A stretch of 64,000 nucleotides of DNA from Populus alba (Eukaryota; Streptophyta; Magnoliopsida; Malpighiales; Salicaceae). The first letter of the stretch is position 1. The number at the start of each line of letters is the position of its first letter. The stretch lies in contig NC_133293.1 of NCBI RefSeq assembly GCF_005239225.2, forward strand, positions 434,001 to 498,000, read 5' to 3'. Of this stretch, positions 50,010 through 62,378 are shown in pieces. Both the position numbers and the translations under genes were made by a program. The notes under the pieces were generated by a model that did no database searches, had not been told where the DNA came from, and saw only the letters and a program-made list of their open reading frames with translations.

Positions 50010-52116
50010 TGTCGCACCCGACATCACGGTGGCCCTAAAAATAATTCTTTTGAATTAAGGAAAAGAACAGATTTCTGGCATCCGGTTCTTTTAGAAAAAA
50101 GTCTTGTTTGAGGAGTCGCTACCTAATATTATGGTTACTAGGAACCTTAACTGGTCAACAGAGATTCTATGGTTCGGGATTGGTTACGTAAAAGGGAAGA
50201 TATTATCACCCCTTAAACATTCTGCCTAAGGCAGACTGCATTGTTGGTTTTGTCTTCAATTGCTAAATATTTATTCGCTTATGCTATGATGATTTGTTTA
50301 TAATATTCCTGACTCTGGCGCCAGTGAATATTCGAGCTCGAATAATTCCAACTCTGGCGTTGGTAAAAATTCGTAGCTGAAAAAATAAAATTAGATCAAT
50401 ATTTTTTATTCTCTACTCTAGCACCAGTGAACAAATAAATAAAAATAAATTTATTTTTATGCATGCACATATTTTTTTTATTTTTCTAGCTAAATAAAAT
50501 AAAATACAACGAATAAAAATAATATCAATTTAAACCAGTATTTTTATTCCTAACTCTGGCGTCAATTAATAAACCAATAAATTTACATTATTTTTATTCA
50601 TGCATATATATTTTTTTATTTTTTTCTACTCTTTTATATTTTATATTTTTTATTTTTTTATTATTTTTTTGGGGCTGGGCCCAGCTCAGCCCATGTGGGG
50701 GCTGGGCTGGACCCAGCCAACCCGGCTGGGCTCAGCAGCACGCGTGCGCTAACGCACGCGTGTTGCTGCACTATGCAAGTGAATTAAAATTCACTTGCAC
50801 AGTGTAAAAGACATTTGAAATAATGCAGAAGAAGAAATCGCTTACCTGGTCTGTTGGAATCGATGGAGACGATGGCGAAGCTCTGGCTGGTCGACACTGC
50901 CTCCTCTCCTCTGCTCCTTCTTCTGCTTTCCTTTGCTTTCTCTCCTGGTTCTGGAAACGCTGAAGGCAGTAACAACGATCTCGTGACTTTCCTCTGCTTT
51001 CTCAGTAGTTTTTTAGACTACGAAGACGATGTTGGTTTGCTGTGATGTTCTTTGAATGAATACTGGTCTTTCCTTTGTTTGCAGGGACAAAAACGGTTTC
51101 AAAGATAATTTTGGTCACTGTGTGTGTGTGCTGCCCTCTTTCTCCCTTGCTCTCTGTGTTTTTATTTCTGCGCCTCTCCCAGTTCCTTTGAATTTCCTTT
51201 GTTTGCGTCTTCTGCCTCTGTCTCGTTCTGGTTTGTGGTCCCAAAATCCTCCTCTGGTTCTGTTTTTGTCCTCTGATTTTCAGCCCCCTTTTCTGGGTTT
51301 ATTTCTCTGTTTTTATCCCCCTCTGTATTTTATTTTTGTTTCTGTCTTCGGGTTCTTCCCTTTCCTCCTCCTCCCGCGAGGTCTCCTTTGCTCAGCTTTT
51401 ATAGAGCCAGCGGCAGCCTTGGTGGTGGTAACGGCTGGCCTCCTAAATGCTCCATAACTGACGCCTTCAATGAAGAAACGTCTGCGCCAACGGACGAAAC
51501 GCCTCTGCCTTTAATGGCAGAGCCGTTGCAGAGACGGTGAACAGCTGCAGAGTAAAGAGAAAACGACCCCGTTTTGCTGGTTACGAATTTGGTCCTTGTA
51601 ATTCTTCTAATGTTGCAATCAATCCCCTGATTAAAATATAATTGGATCCTTACATTTATGTGTCATTTTCATGTTGGTCCTTGGATTTTAATTTTCGCAA
51701 TTTGAACCCCAATTAAACCCCAAACTTTGATATTTCTTCAATTAAGTCCCTAATTGGATTAATTAAATTAATTTCAAGCCCAATTAAATCTCAAAATTTA
51801 TCAATTCTCCAATAAAACCCTTGATTGGAGTAATTAAATTGATTCCAAGCTTAATTAAGTCTCAAAACTTATCAATTCTCCAATTAAGCTCTTAATTAGA
51901 TTAATTAGATTAATTTCAAAGTTTAATTAAACCCCAAAACTTCCAACCATGATGCCCTTACCCCAAATTTTAATCCATTCTTCATTTATTTCATTTTACT
52001 TCTTTTTTTCATCATTATTATTATTATTTTTTTGTCATCATTTTTTATCCTTTTTAGTAAATAAAATAATAATAATAATAATTAAAATAAAAATGATCAA
52101 AAATTGGGTTATGACA
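50010..52116 (-). mobile_element. Solo LTR, 2107 bp, with AAAGG duplication
   Basis: On the + strand it starts TGTCGCACCCGACATC and ends TTGGGTTATGACA, flanked by AAAGG at 50005-50009 and 52117-52121. The paralogous position in copy A (AAAGG at 44315-44319) is uninterrupted. LTR orientation is minus: TGTCATAACCC at its 5' end, a CTATAAAA box at 51404-51397, and an end in GTGCGACA. The terminal sequences and the AGGAGTCGC...ACC landmark relate it to the LTRs of the element at 9761-15343. No primer-binding site, gag or pol lies inside. Open frames within it, including a signal-peptide-like one at 50854-51045, are leader sequence and not called as genes. Confidence 0.9.
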
Positions 52117-54710
52117 AAAGGAGCAACTTTTTCTATTAGTATTCTTATAGATAATGTCATTTTTAAGCTGATAGTGCAATTACCTTGTAGGATTAAATGG
52201 TTTGTTTTGTGATGAATGAAAGACCTCAAACAAGGGATATGAAAGATAGAATATTGAAAATGCGATTAAAATATCTAGCTTATGCATAAGTTTACTTTTG
52301 AGAAATAAAATGTGAAACTGGTTAAAGATTTGTTTTATTAATATGATTTGAATACCTGTTGAGTTGAAAATTGAAATCTAACATAAATAAAGAATTTTTC
52401 AGGATACATTACCATTACAATAAAGCTAAGGCACGAGCAATTTCAAGTATAGAACAAATTCTTACGGGTTATTAATGAGATGTATTAAGTTTATTGGACA
52501 AATCAATCAATAAATGTATCGTGGTCTTTTTAAATAAATACTTCATAAAGATATCTTAGGAGTTCTATGACTTCAAATTTTTTAGAAGGGATAGGAACTA
52601 GGTGAAATGGGATTTATTTAAACCACATATGCTCGTTTGGCTTAGCTTGGCACGACACAAACATGGACTTGGGTTTGCATTTGCGTTAGGGTTTAGGTTT
52701 ATTATAAAATAATTTTTTGATCCATAGAAAATTATCTTTTGCCAGCTTAGCTTATTTTATATATAGCCCATCCATAAATAAAATATATTTAGTGATTATT
52801 TTATATTATACATAAAGAAAAAACCCATTAATGTTTTACTATAGATTGTGAACAGTGCAATCCACAATAAAATGATGATTTTTCCCTTCAAACACCAAAG
52901 GATTGAACACAAACTCAGGGCTAAAATAGTGTTTTTACACTTTATTGCATAGTGTAATCACGCCTTTGCCCTAAAAAACAACAACACAACTTATAACCGA
53001 GGGACTTTTGTGATTTTCATATTTTTATATACGGTGTAATTACTGCATAGCTCTTGGGTCAACATTGTTTTGCCTAAGGTCAAAGGGCATTTTTAGTTTT
53101 TTTACCTTTTTTTTTTTGGCAATTAGTGCTTGGGTCAAGGGTATTTTGTTCTTTTGATAAATAAAAACGCAAGTGGGAGGCATTCCCGCCCTTTCAGTAG
53201 TGCGTGCAGTGCCTCCCAATGGCTGTTGGTTGCCTTTTGAGGTTGCTTCCGCAACATCGCGCCACCCTCTACACGTGTCAGCCTCCATGACACAACGAAG
53301 CTCTAATAACAATTTTTCTCCTCCCCTTGTTTTCTCTCTCCTCCACCTTAAAAGGTGTGATGGCCTTGTAAAGTTATAAAGTGATCCTCAATATTTTAAT
53401 TATATTAAATTTAATTTATATGTTTTTTTAATTACATCCCTTCCTTATTTTTTTATTCCTATTTATTTTGCTTTTAAACCTTTTTTATTGGATTTTATTT
53501 TTTGATTTAATCCCTAATCATTTGATCTTAATTCCTTTTTTTGTTGAGTTTTATCATCATTCTTATGATTGCAAATCCTTTTATTTTGAGCTCTCATTGA
53601 TTATTATTGTTATTATTTTGCAATTTCATCCCTCATTGTTTAATTTCATTGAAATTTGTTATCATATTTGATGTTTATTTTTTTATCATGCTTTTAAAAC
53701 CCGGCCCCGGGAGTCAACCCCCATCATGTCCCGAGTCACAGGTTGGGTCAAATGACTAAGGTTACCAAAGTCAATCGGAATTTTTATTATGTGGGAAGTA
53801 AAAACGATATTATTTAGATAAAAAAAAATGGCAAAAAATAATCAATGGATTTTGACATGATTTTCCCTTAGCTAATTGCTTGATTTTTTTTTTTTTTATT
53901 CTTCTAAAAAGTAGAAATGGTATTATTTTGATAAAAATAAATAAAATAATGGAGCAAAAAATTCAATTATAATCTTTTTTCTTTTTATTGGTTTTTCTTT
54001 GTTTTGAATTTAGCTTTTTTAGATTTTTTTTTTTTAAGCTTCATCCATTTCCATTTGATTGTTTATATATATTAGATATGGCACTCATTATCTTGATTGT
54101 TATTTTTTTATTCTTTTTTTTTTGTTTGTTTGTTTTTAAATTTTGTCCCTTAATATTTTATTTTATTTACTTATTTTAGATTTAGTTTTATTTTTTTAAT
54201 TTCTTTTTTTTATATTGTTCTTAATTTGTTTGTTCTTGCAATTTTATCTCTTAGCATTTTATTTCATTTGTTTTTCTTATTCAATTTTGGTTTTCATTCT
54301 TTAATTGTTTTTTTTATCCTTTTTCTTTCTTTTGTTTTATTAAGTCCCTCATTATTTTCTTTCATTACTTTTTATACCAGATTTAGTTCTTATTATTTTG
54401 ATTACTATTTGTTTCTTTTTAAAAAAAATTATGGTTAAGAATTTTGTTCAAGAATTTTTTTTTTTTTTTTATCTTCTCTATGATTATCTCGGTCTCATAA
54501 CCAGAGTTGTTGATTTAAAAAATTAACCCGATTTAACTTTAATTTTTTAAACTTTTTTTATTTCATTATTTGACATTAGGGTACTATTGAGCCTTGAACT
54601 TTTTATTTTTTCTCCCTCTAGAATTATCTCAGATCGTGGATTAATCAAGTTAATCGGGTTCACTCAGGTTATCACCATTTGAATATCTTTTTTTATGTTA
54701 AAAAAAAATT

Positions 54711-54751
54711 GACCCATCCTGCAATATGGATTGCGGGCAAAAAAATCTAGT
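54711..54751 (+). other. Possible Helitron 3' terminus
   Basis: An 8-bp hairpin (CCTGCAAT / ATTGCGGG, 54718-54737, 4-base loop) is followed after 9 bases by CTAG at 54747-54750 and then T, the layout of Helitron 3' ends (hairpin, then CTRR before a host T). The copy A counterpart (46927-46958) keeps CTAGT but its hairpin is degraded. No 5' TC end or Rep/helicase was found. Confidence 0.35.
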
Positions 54752-55184
54752 ATATTGCTATAATTTATAGTAATCTCATATATTTAGTTGAATAAAATTA
54801 AACCTAAACAATTGCAAATGATTTTTTTATAATAATCTTAAGGTTGTGATGATAAACATAGTTTATTATTACTAAATTAGTTGCCAAGTTGAGCATGTAT
54901 AATGTTGTTGCTCTAGAACTTTGCCCTTTCAAACAATGGTGGCTATTGACCATGACAAAAGTCACAATAAAAATACCCAGAGAGAATATAAAAGTTGTTG
55001 TTTTCATTGTCCTACCGACATTTGTATAGGATGGATGGTCCTCAGCTAGTCAGGAGCACTACAATCAAAAGTTTGTAGGGATGCCTTGAGATGGAAATTC
55101 TATAGCATATGTTAATTTCATTGGAATCATCCCTCGCCTAGGAAGTAGTGACCAATTAAATGGATGAAAACAATAACTTTTCAA

Positions 55185-57081
55185 CATTTATACAAAATGC
55201 GAAGTTAGGAGACAAAAACATTCAAAAGAGTTTAATTTGTTCTACCAATATCACATGATATAAATATCAGATAAAAAAAAAAAACGTGTTTGGAAACATT
55301 GAGTTTTTGTTATTCAAAATTATAAAAGATAGAGAAAACACATGTTTTTTTCTACTGCCATATAACATACTTAGAAATTTTATTGTCAATTTAAAAAATA
55401 CGACTATAGTTTGATAAATACCCTTCTTTTTATTAGAGTATATTCTATCATTTTTCAAATTTACTAAAAATACGACTATAGTTTGAGTTAAAAGTTAGAT
55501 GAAAAATTATTCACCACTCTTACCATTTTGCAATAATTCCATCCAAACACACTATAAAATGATAAATACAAACAGGCACGCTAACATAATATTTCTGTCG
55601 ATAAATTATAGTGAGTTTTTCTAGTTGAATATATCCTCGCAATATCCCTCAATAAACACCATAACCCTCACCTGCGTTATCACAAAGCAACTTCTCACTA
55701 TAATTCTAGTCATCACAACAATCAATTTGTCAGCATCTCTGTTTTGATTCAAAATTTATTGAGGATTCTTCACTTCAAGTAAGCAAAACTATCTATTTTT
55801 TATTGTATATTTTTATAGTATATGTATTTTTGTAGGATGTTTACTTGTTTTATAGCTTTTTTCCATAGAATTTTGTTGTATGATTTAAACGTGTTAGAGT
55901 TTGTTTGAGATTTCATAAAATTATATTTGTTTATAAATTGATGAAATCTAATTTGAATTTGTGACTTAGGTATTTATAAAAAAATAAATAATGGTTTATT
56001 TAACAAATCCATTTTGTTTTTTTTTTTTTCAATTCTATGAGTCGTTAGATGTCGACCAAAAACATGCACTTGAGACACGGGCATTGGCTCATAACGCAGG
56101 CTCATCGAGTTCGATGTCGTCATGTCAAGGGGGGTCCCTTCATAGTGGGACCCATTTATCAAGAAGTATTATGCTCGATGACCAAAACCATAATATCAGC
56201 GTTGAAAATTTCATTGTTTTAATAGAGTTAAGTTTTCAAACATCCTGAATGAAAATCTATGATTGATGCATGGTTTGAAATATTTAAAATTAGATTAAAT
56301 TTTAATTTGACAAATTACTGGATTAACCTTTAAGCCATACCGGGTTTGATAAAAATGATTAATTATTAAATGGTGTATAAAAGCATGGACGTAAGGGTAA
56401 AACCCCACCACCCACTTTAATGACACTTCTTAATGTATAACCTCCACTAAGGGAATCAGCTCTTCAGTGTCTCTATCAACCTCTATGACTAAAATGAGAG
56501 GTGGTTTTGTGCCTTGCAACCCAAATAATAAACAACAATTTGTCATTTTTATTTGCCTTTGTCATCTTTTCTTGTGACTAAAGGATTCCTTGATAGTGGA
56601 TATCCTTACGCCTAGAAAAGCTACTTTGATGATTTTTTCTTGATGATGATGAACCCCCAAATGATCAAATCAACTGCTCTTCGCTTTAATTCTTTTCTAT
56701 GGTCGGTCTGGATATCCTAAATGCATGCGTGCGCCTCCGTCAATTGCTGTAGATAGCCATCCATGCTAAAGCAAATTCCCTTTGGGAAGGTCCATACAAA
56801 AACACCGGCCTCTTTCTTGAAACCCTACCTCCGCCCTCTCCCTTCCCTTCTTTAGCATTTGACAATGACTCCTAAAGAGGTAAACAGTGCAGCAAATGTC
56901 ATCTTCTTCCTCTCCCAGAGAGGAAAAAGAGATTCCTTTCATGTCCCACACCCTTTTGCCTTTCAAATATTCCCTCCTTTGGCACACATAAATGCCGCCT
57001 ATTGATTCTTCATTCTTACTGATCTCGACCCTCTCTCCATCTCAGACAAAGCTTATCTCCTGGTTTCTCCATTCATGCCTC
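55185..57081. other. Spacer and HIPP gene 5' flank
   Basis: 55190-56390 is AT-rich; an open frame at 55991-56248 (Ser-rich, no known domain) looks like transposon debris. From about 56400 the base composition becomes balanced, with a TATAAAAG near 56376 and pyrimidine-rich leader-like DNA, probably the promoter and 5' untranslated region of the next gene. Confidence 0.45.
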
Positions 57082-58124
57082 ATGTTTCCAGAGTTAGAGG
57101 TATTCCTGATGATCCACACAGAACATGCATGAGCATCTAAGCTTTGATCGATATATGCCATCTTCTTGTCTGACCGTTCGGTTTTCTTCTCTTGTCGTGT
57201 GCAGAAACCTCGAGTCACAGAGATACAAGTCCGAATGGACTGTAATGGGTGTGTGCAGAAGATCAAGAAGGCATTGCATGGCATCAATGGTAAGCAATCA
57301 GTATGAGACTTGATAAATCCTCCAATCTAGTTTCTTCCACTTTCAGATTATCATCTAGGCTTTCACTTTCATGTTCCTTGTATCTCATTTCGTTCTCCTT
57401 TTCCTCAGGTATATATGATCTCTACATTGACTTCCCACAGCAGAAGCTGACAGTCATTGGGTGGGCAGATCCCGAAAAAATTATCAAGGCGATCAGGAAA
57501 ACTAGGAAAATTGCCACCATATGTTCCCACGCTGAACCATCAGATCCTGCTGCTCAGACAACAGAAAAACCACCCGAACAAGCACCTGAAGGTGGGGCAC
57601 CGCCGCCACCGGCCTCCGACCAGGCAAATCCTCCCACAGCAGAAGCTCCACCTGCTGAAACAGCAGGGCCTCCAAAAGATCCACCACAACCTGAGAACCC
57701 GCCACCACCTGGGGAGAATCCATCACCTGTTGCTGAAGAAACCAACGCAAATCAGCCACAAAAGCCCCCTGGACCCAGAGATTCAGGAGAGGTTCATGTT
57801 ATATACCATCACCCACCTGACTATGGCTACAGATATGCTTATGGTCATAACTATGGCGGTAACTCGAGCAGATACCCTATTAGCCAAGGAGTCCCACAAG
57901 CGGCGCCAAGGCCCATCTACGTGACTCACAGCTACAACACATACAGGCCATCACCGAATGTCACTGAATATGAATATCTCCGACCACCACCACCACCACA
58001 TCACACAATTTACAGTAGGATGGACCACTACAATGAGGATTATCATGACAACAGTCGCAGTAATAATGGAAACATTACATCTATGTTTAGCGATGAGAAT
58101 CCAAATGCTTGCCGAATAATGTGA
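57082..58124 (+). CDS. Heavy metal-associated isoprenylated plant protein (HIPP)
   Basis: Three exons: 57082-57099 (18 nt), 57205-57289, 57409-58124 (stop TGA), 272 residues, all GT-AG. The start at 57082 (MFPELE) is the ATG that keeps frame with KPRVTEIQVRMDCNGC; an ATG at 57075 is out of frame. Residues 7 to about 70 are an HMA domain, beta-alpha-beta, with the metal-binding CxxC in MDCNGCVQKI and GIYDLYIDFPQQKLTVIGWADPEKI following. Then comes a Pro/Glu/Ala-rich linker (about residues 85-165), a Tyr/His-rich tail with a run of prolines, and the C-terminal CaaX box CRIM. Family members bind soft metals such as Cu, Zn or Cd and are farnesylated for membrane or nuclear targeting; some act in stress and pathogen responses. 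The His/Tyr-rich tail could add metal-binding sites, which is inference. Confidence 0.9.
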
Positions 58125-59337
58125 GGAGGCTCATATGAAAAATAATAGAATCCAATGGCACCAATCTTCTTCTAATATGCATGTGAACACGTTTTGAGAG
58201 GAGAATGAGATTCCAAGCTTGTATTGTGCGGGAAGAATTTATTCTGCGTTCCACTTCTAAGCTCTAAGAGGAAAAACATACCTTGTTCTATTCCTGTTAA
58301 GAATTAATTATATATTCTACGACTATGCTCTCGGCCTTCCATTTTAAAAACAGTATTCCACCAGCAGTTTCAATTCCCGTAGCTTGTACAGCCTCTGTAT
58401 CTGCATAGGGACACTAGAAAGTTGAAAATATGCTTCCAAATGCCTTCCCCGTCAACCAAAAAGAAAACGTGCATGCTTCTCTACACGCATCTCAATATAT
58501 TCCACTTCTAATTCTATACACCATGTCCAACCATGACATTGGTGGATAGATGATTCTTCTACTAATAAACCAAAAGAATTGGGGAAATTGATGATTATGT
58601 TGTTTTTAAAAATACAACTGAAAGATAAATTATCAAAATTGACATTTCACTCGTTAGTTGTTCCAATGATGTACAAATGTAGTTTCATCCCTCAATTTTC
58701 ACTTTTCTCATATTCAATCGCTCTTCTTTACGCCTTTTACAATTCAATTTGTAAGGTCATTTTTCTTTAGTTTCGTTCCTAGATGTACAGAGAAGAGGGA
58801 AAAATCAACAAAAAAAAAAAAAAGAGAGAAAGCGAAAGTTATCAATAACAAAACTTCAATCACCAATTAATAACTAAAATTTGATATTTTTGAATTCATT
58901 TTTCAAAAGATAACACGATGGAAGTAGTTTTTTATTTCAATGATATCCGAAAAGATAGATTAAGCCTAAAAAAATATTATTTTAGTTTGGTTTTGAGTTT
59001 TTTTATATAATTAAAATATGTTTTGAAGTTGGCAATAGAATTTCAAATGTCCATATGATGTTTTTGGATCAAAACAATATTGAAATTCAAGTTTTTAGGG
59101 TCCATAAACTTGGACCCCAATTTTCCAACTTAAAAAGCTAGCTCTGAAGGTCAGAAAATATTTTAGGTGGACAATGAGTTGTCCATAATATTTTGAATAT
59201 ATATATATAAGCGAATATCTCATTTTAAAAAAAATAAATAAAACCCCAGACATGCTAGGGTCTGGAAGACACATGGGCCTGGCTTTCCAACCCCAAGCGT
59301 GTCTCTGCTTTATGGTTTGGGTTAGGTGCATAGGTTA
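58125..59337. other. HIPP 3' flank and dispersed repeat
   Basis: 3' untranslated region to roughly 58300, then AT-rich DNA. 58900-59150 is related to 28860-29150. No gene. Confidence 0.45.
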
Positions 59338-60837
59338 GTCTCTCCATTCAATCATGCTTGGTTTCTTTATAAGAAAAAATTGTCACAACGTCAAATTTTT
59401 TGTCAAAAATTCCTAGTCTTATGCGAGCAGTCTAATTCCCCTACTAAACTTGGCATTTCTCTCAATTGTACTTATGTTTAGCCTACAATTTAAGTGTTTC
59501 ATACACCCAAGAATCTTTCCTCCAATCTCTTGTTGATTATAAACAAGTAAATACAACATAGGTAATGAAACAAAATACAAAAGTACAAGTATTACATGAA
59601 ACAAATCCCAACCTTTATTAACCTTTAACAAAAAAATACACAAAAGTCTTTTGTGTGTGCCTTGCATAATTAACTTTGCATGCCACAGAACCCTTTGACC
59701 TAACTATATTACAATAATATAAAAGCTATAAAAAAATTGCCTTCCAAAACAAATTTAGACAGTTTTCACCTAAGACAACCAACCACCGATAAATGCTAAA
59801 AATGCCTAACCCACCGCAACTTTCACTGGTCTGAAACTCATCAAGCTATAAGCCAATATAAACACTGCTAGAGTTACACCAACATGCAACCAACATGCAT
59901 TGGCATTGGTTAATTCAACAATAGTATGTATCGATACGTGCAAGCAATGGGTTCATGTTCAACACAATTTCTGACTTGGATGGTAGGTTATCTTTTTTAT
60001 AATATGATTGCCTTTAAAAGAATTCATTCAAATGATATTTAAATAATTGTTTCGATTATGACATATTTTGCAAATAATATTGTAGTCTCTCCATTCAATC
60101 ATGCTTGGTTTCTTTTTAAGAAAAAATTGTCATCATGTCAAATTTTTTGTCAAAAATTCCTAGCCATATGCGAGCAGTCTACTTCCCCTACTAAACTTGG
60201 CATTTCTCTCAATTTTTTCACTCGTGTTTAGCCTACAATTTAAGTGTTTCATATACCCAAGAATCTTTCATCTAATCTCTTGTTGATTATGAACAAGTAA
60301 ATACAACATAGATAACAAAACAAAATACAAAAGTACAAGTATTACATGAAATAAATCCCAACCTTTAACAAAGAAATATACAGAAGTCTTTTGCGTGTGC
60401 ATTGTACAATTAACTTTGCATGCCACAAGAACCCTTTGACCTAGCTATATTACACTAATATAAAAGCTATAAAGAAATTGCCTCCCAAAACAAATTTGAA
60501 CAGTTTTCACCTAAGACAATTAATCGCCAATAAATGCTAAAAATGTCGCCAATAAATGCTAAAAATGTCTAACCCACCGCAACTTTTACTAGTCTAAAAC
60601 TCATCAAGCTATAAATTAATATAAACACTGCTAGAGTTACACCAACACACATTGGCATTGGCTAATTCAACAATAGTGTGTATCGGCACATGCAAGCAAT
60701 GGATTCATGTTCAACATGATTTCTGACTTGGATGGTAGGATATTTTTTTTATAATATGATTGCATTTAAAAGAATTCATTCAAATGATATTTAAATAATT
60801 GTTTCGATTATGGCATGTATTGCAAATAATATTGTAG
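59338..60837. repeat. 747-bp tandem duplication
   Basis: Copy 1 59338-60084 and copy 2 60085-60837 both begin AGTCTCTCCATTCAATCATG (from one base upstream) and end GCAAATAATATTGTAG. They differ by scattered substitutions and small indels, including a 23-base internal tandem copy (GCCAATAAATGCTAAAAATG) near 60532-60568 only in copy 2. No coding content. Confidence 0.9.
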
Positions 60838-62378
60838 ATTTTTATGATAATATTAACTTTTACTTTTAAAAATAATTATATATGAACCTAAATACGGATC
60901 TATACGCATTGATTGGAACTGGCCTCGTTAGGGGGGCTAGCATAATTTGTTACGTCAGCTCAAAAAGGATAAGTTGCTTTGACGTCAAGAAAGTTCCCTG
61001 GAGTTCATAATACTCACATAAACATTTATCTTTTGCTTTTGACAATGAAAACAATTATTTTTTTACAATTTATATATTTTTTAAAATAAAAACATTTTTT
61101 TAATTTTCAATTAAAAATTTTATAATAATGGAAAACATATACACAGCAAGGGAGCTTTCTTCTTTTGTGTTGCAACTTAGCTTGAAATCTTCGCACAGCG
61201 TAGCACAGGTAACCCTAAGTAGTAAACTCCAGGATGGTTAGTACTTCAGTTCCAGAACTTTCTGCTTGATGCAGTAATCAGCTGCTGTCCATGATTTGGA
61301 TCAGAAGCTCGAACCACAAAAATGATCCTTTTTTTCTATTGATTTCCTAGACAAACGAAAATCAGTAATATGAAACAAGAGTTGTATGTTCATTGTTATA
61401 GACTACGTAATTCCTGGCCTCTAGTATTCTCATGGCCATGGAAAAGTCGCTAATTCGCTAGAAAGATTCTTATCAAACACAAGCAAGCCTAAAACGTTCG
61501 TGCATAGCTTTTTAGTCAGCTAAAATGACCTCTGCAATATAGATCAACTGCACACTTCTACAATGCAGAGAGATGTCAGCATGTTCAGCCACAGATGCAA
61601 ACAAGATGCAGATATAAAACTCATGAAGAACTAACAGAGATGAAACCTCAACTAATTGGCTATAAGGTTATGCGGTAGTATCAGGAAAGGGGGCCTAGCA
61701 GTCATTGCCTGTTTACATGTTACAACAAGTATAATACATTCACATTTGAAAAAACTTGTGGGCTGTTAAAGGGAGGAAAAAGAAAAAAAAAAGTTAATTA
61801 GAAACGTAACACCTAGGCTTACCATGATCATTTCTAAACAAAAACATAGAGCAAAAACAAGATAAGAGGAATAAGCAGGTACAGAAGGAAACAAGTATTG
61901 CTGTACTCTATAAAGGTTGAAGATCAGTTTCGGTTATGCACCAAAAAATTCTGTGGATAGGCTGAACCAAAATGATAGAAGCCCACGCCAAAAGATGCCT
62001 CTCTGGGTAACAAGCCGCTATACTCACTGGGAAACCTTCATGATAACAAATTTAGGGGTAAATGTCAAAACGACCAAATCTCCACCAACAATTTTGAGAA
62101 CTAAAAATCTAGCAGTTTTTTATGATCAACCGGGAAGTTTAAACAAATTGTGAAAACTCCATTTGGGAATTTTTTTTAAACATGAACATACATAGAACAA
62201 GCTGTGCTTCTTCCAAAAGACATGTAAATTCTCATCGGGAATAATGCAACCATACCATTGTGCAGTTCTATATTACAATCACCATCCAATCGGTCAACTT
62301 CTAATCACTCAAAGTTTGGCCATAGGCAGACAAATAAAATTATCTGTCAAGAATGATTACCTGGTATGGTGATTGCAG
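60838..62378. other. Spacer and 3' flank of the UTP5-like gene
   Basis: AT-rich to about 61140, then more balanced sequence. 61750-62378 could include the 3' untranslated region of the minus-strand gene. Open frames here have no recognisable domain. Confidence 0.4.

Larger units (their letters stand above)
47438..55184. repeat. Segmental duplication, copy B (~5.64 kb plus a 2.1-kb insertion)
   Basis: Direct repeat of 41717-47384, beginning about 50 bases after copy A ends and separated by a short unshared filler (47385-47437). The copies differ by scattered substitutions and small indels. Copy B additionally contains the solo LTR at 50010-52116. Confidence 0.85.

Noticed and set aside
50854..51045. 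Open frame with a convincing signal-peptide-like N-terminus
   Set aside because: It is antisense to the LTR promoter inside a solo LTR, short, and without any downstream domain.
55991..56248. 85-residue Ser-rich frame that felt like transposon protein debris
   Set aside because: No identifiable motif; too short to name.
57457..57924. 155-residue frame overlapping the HIPP third exon
   Set aside because: Alternative frame of the proline-rich coding region; the HIPP frame has the CxxC and CaaX motifs.
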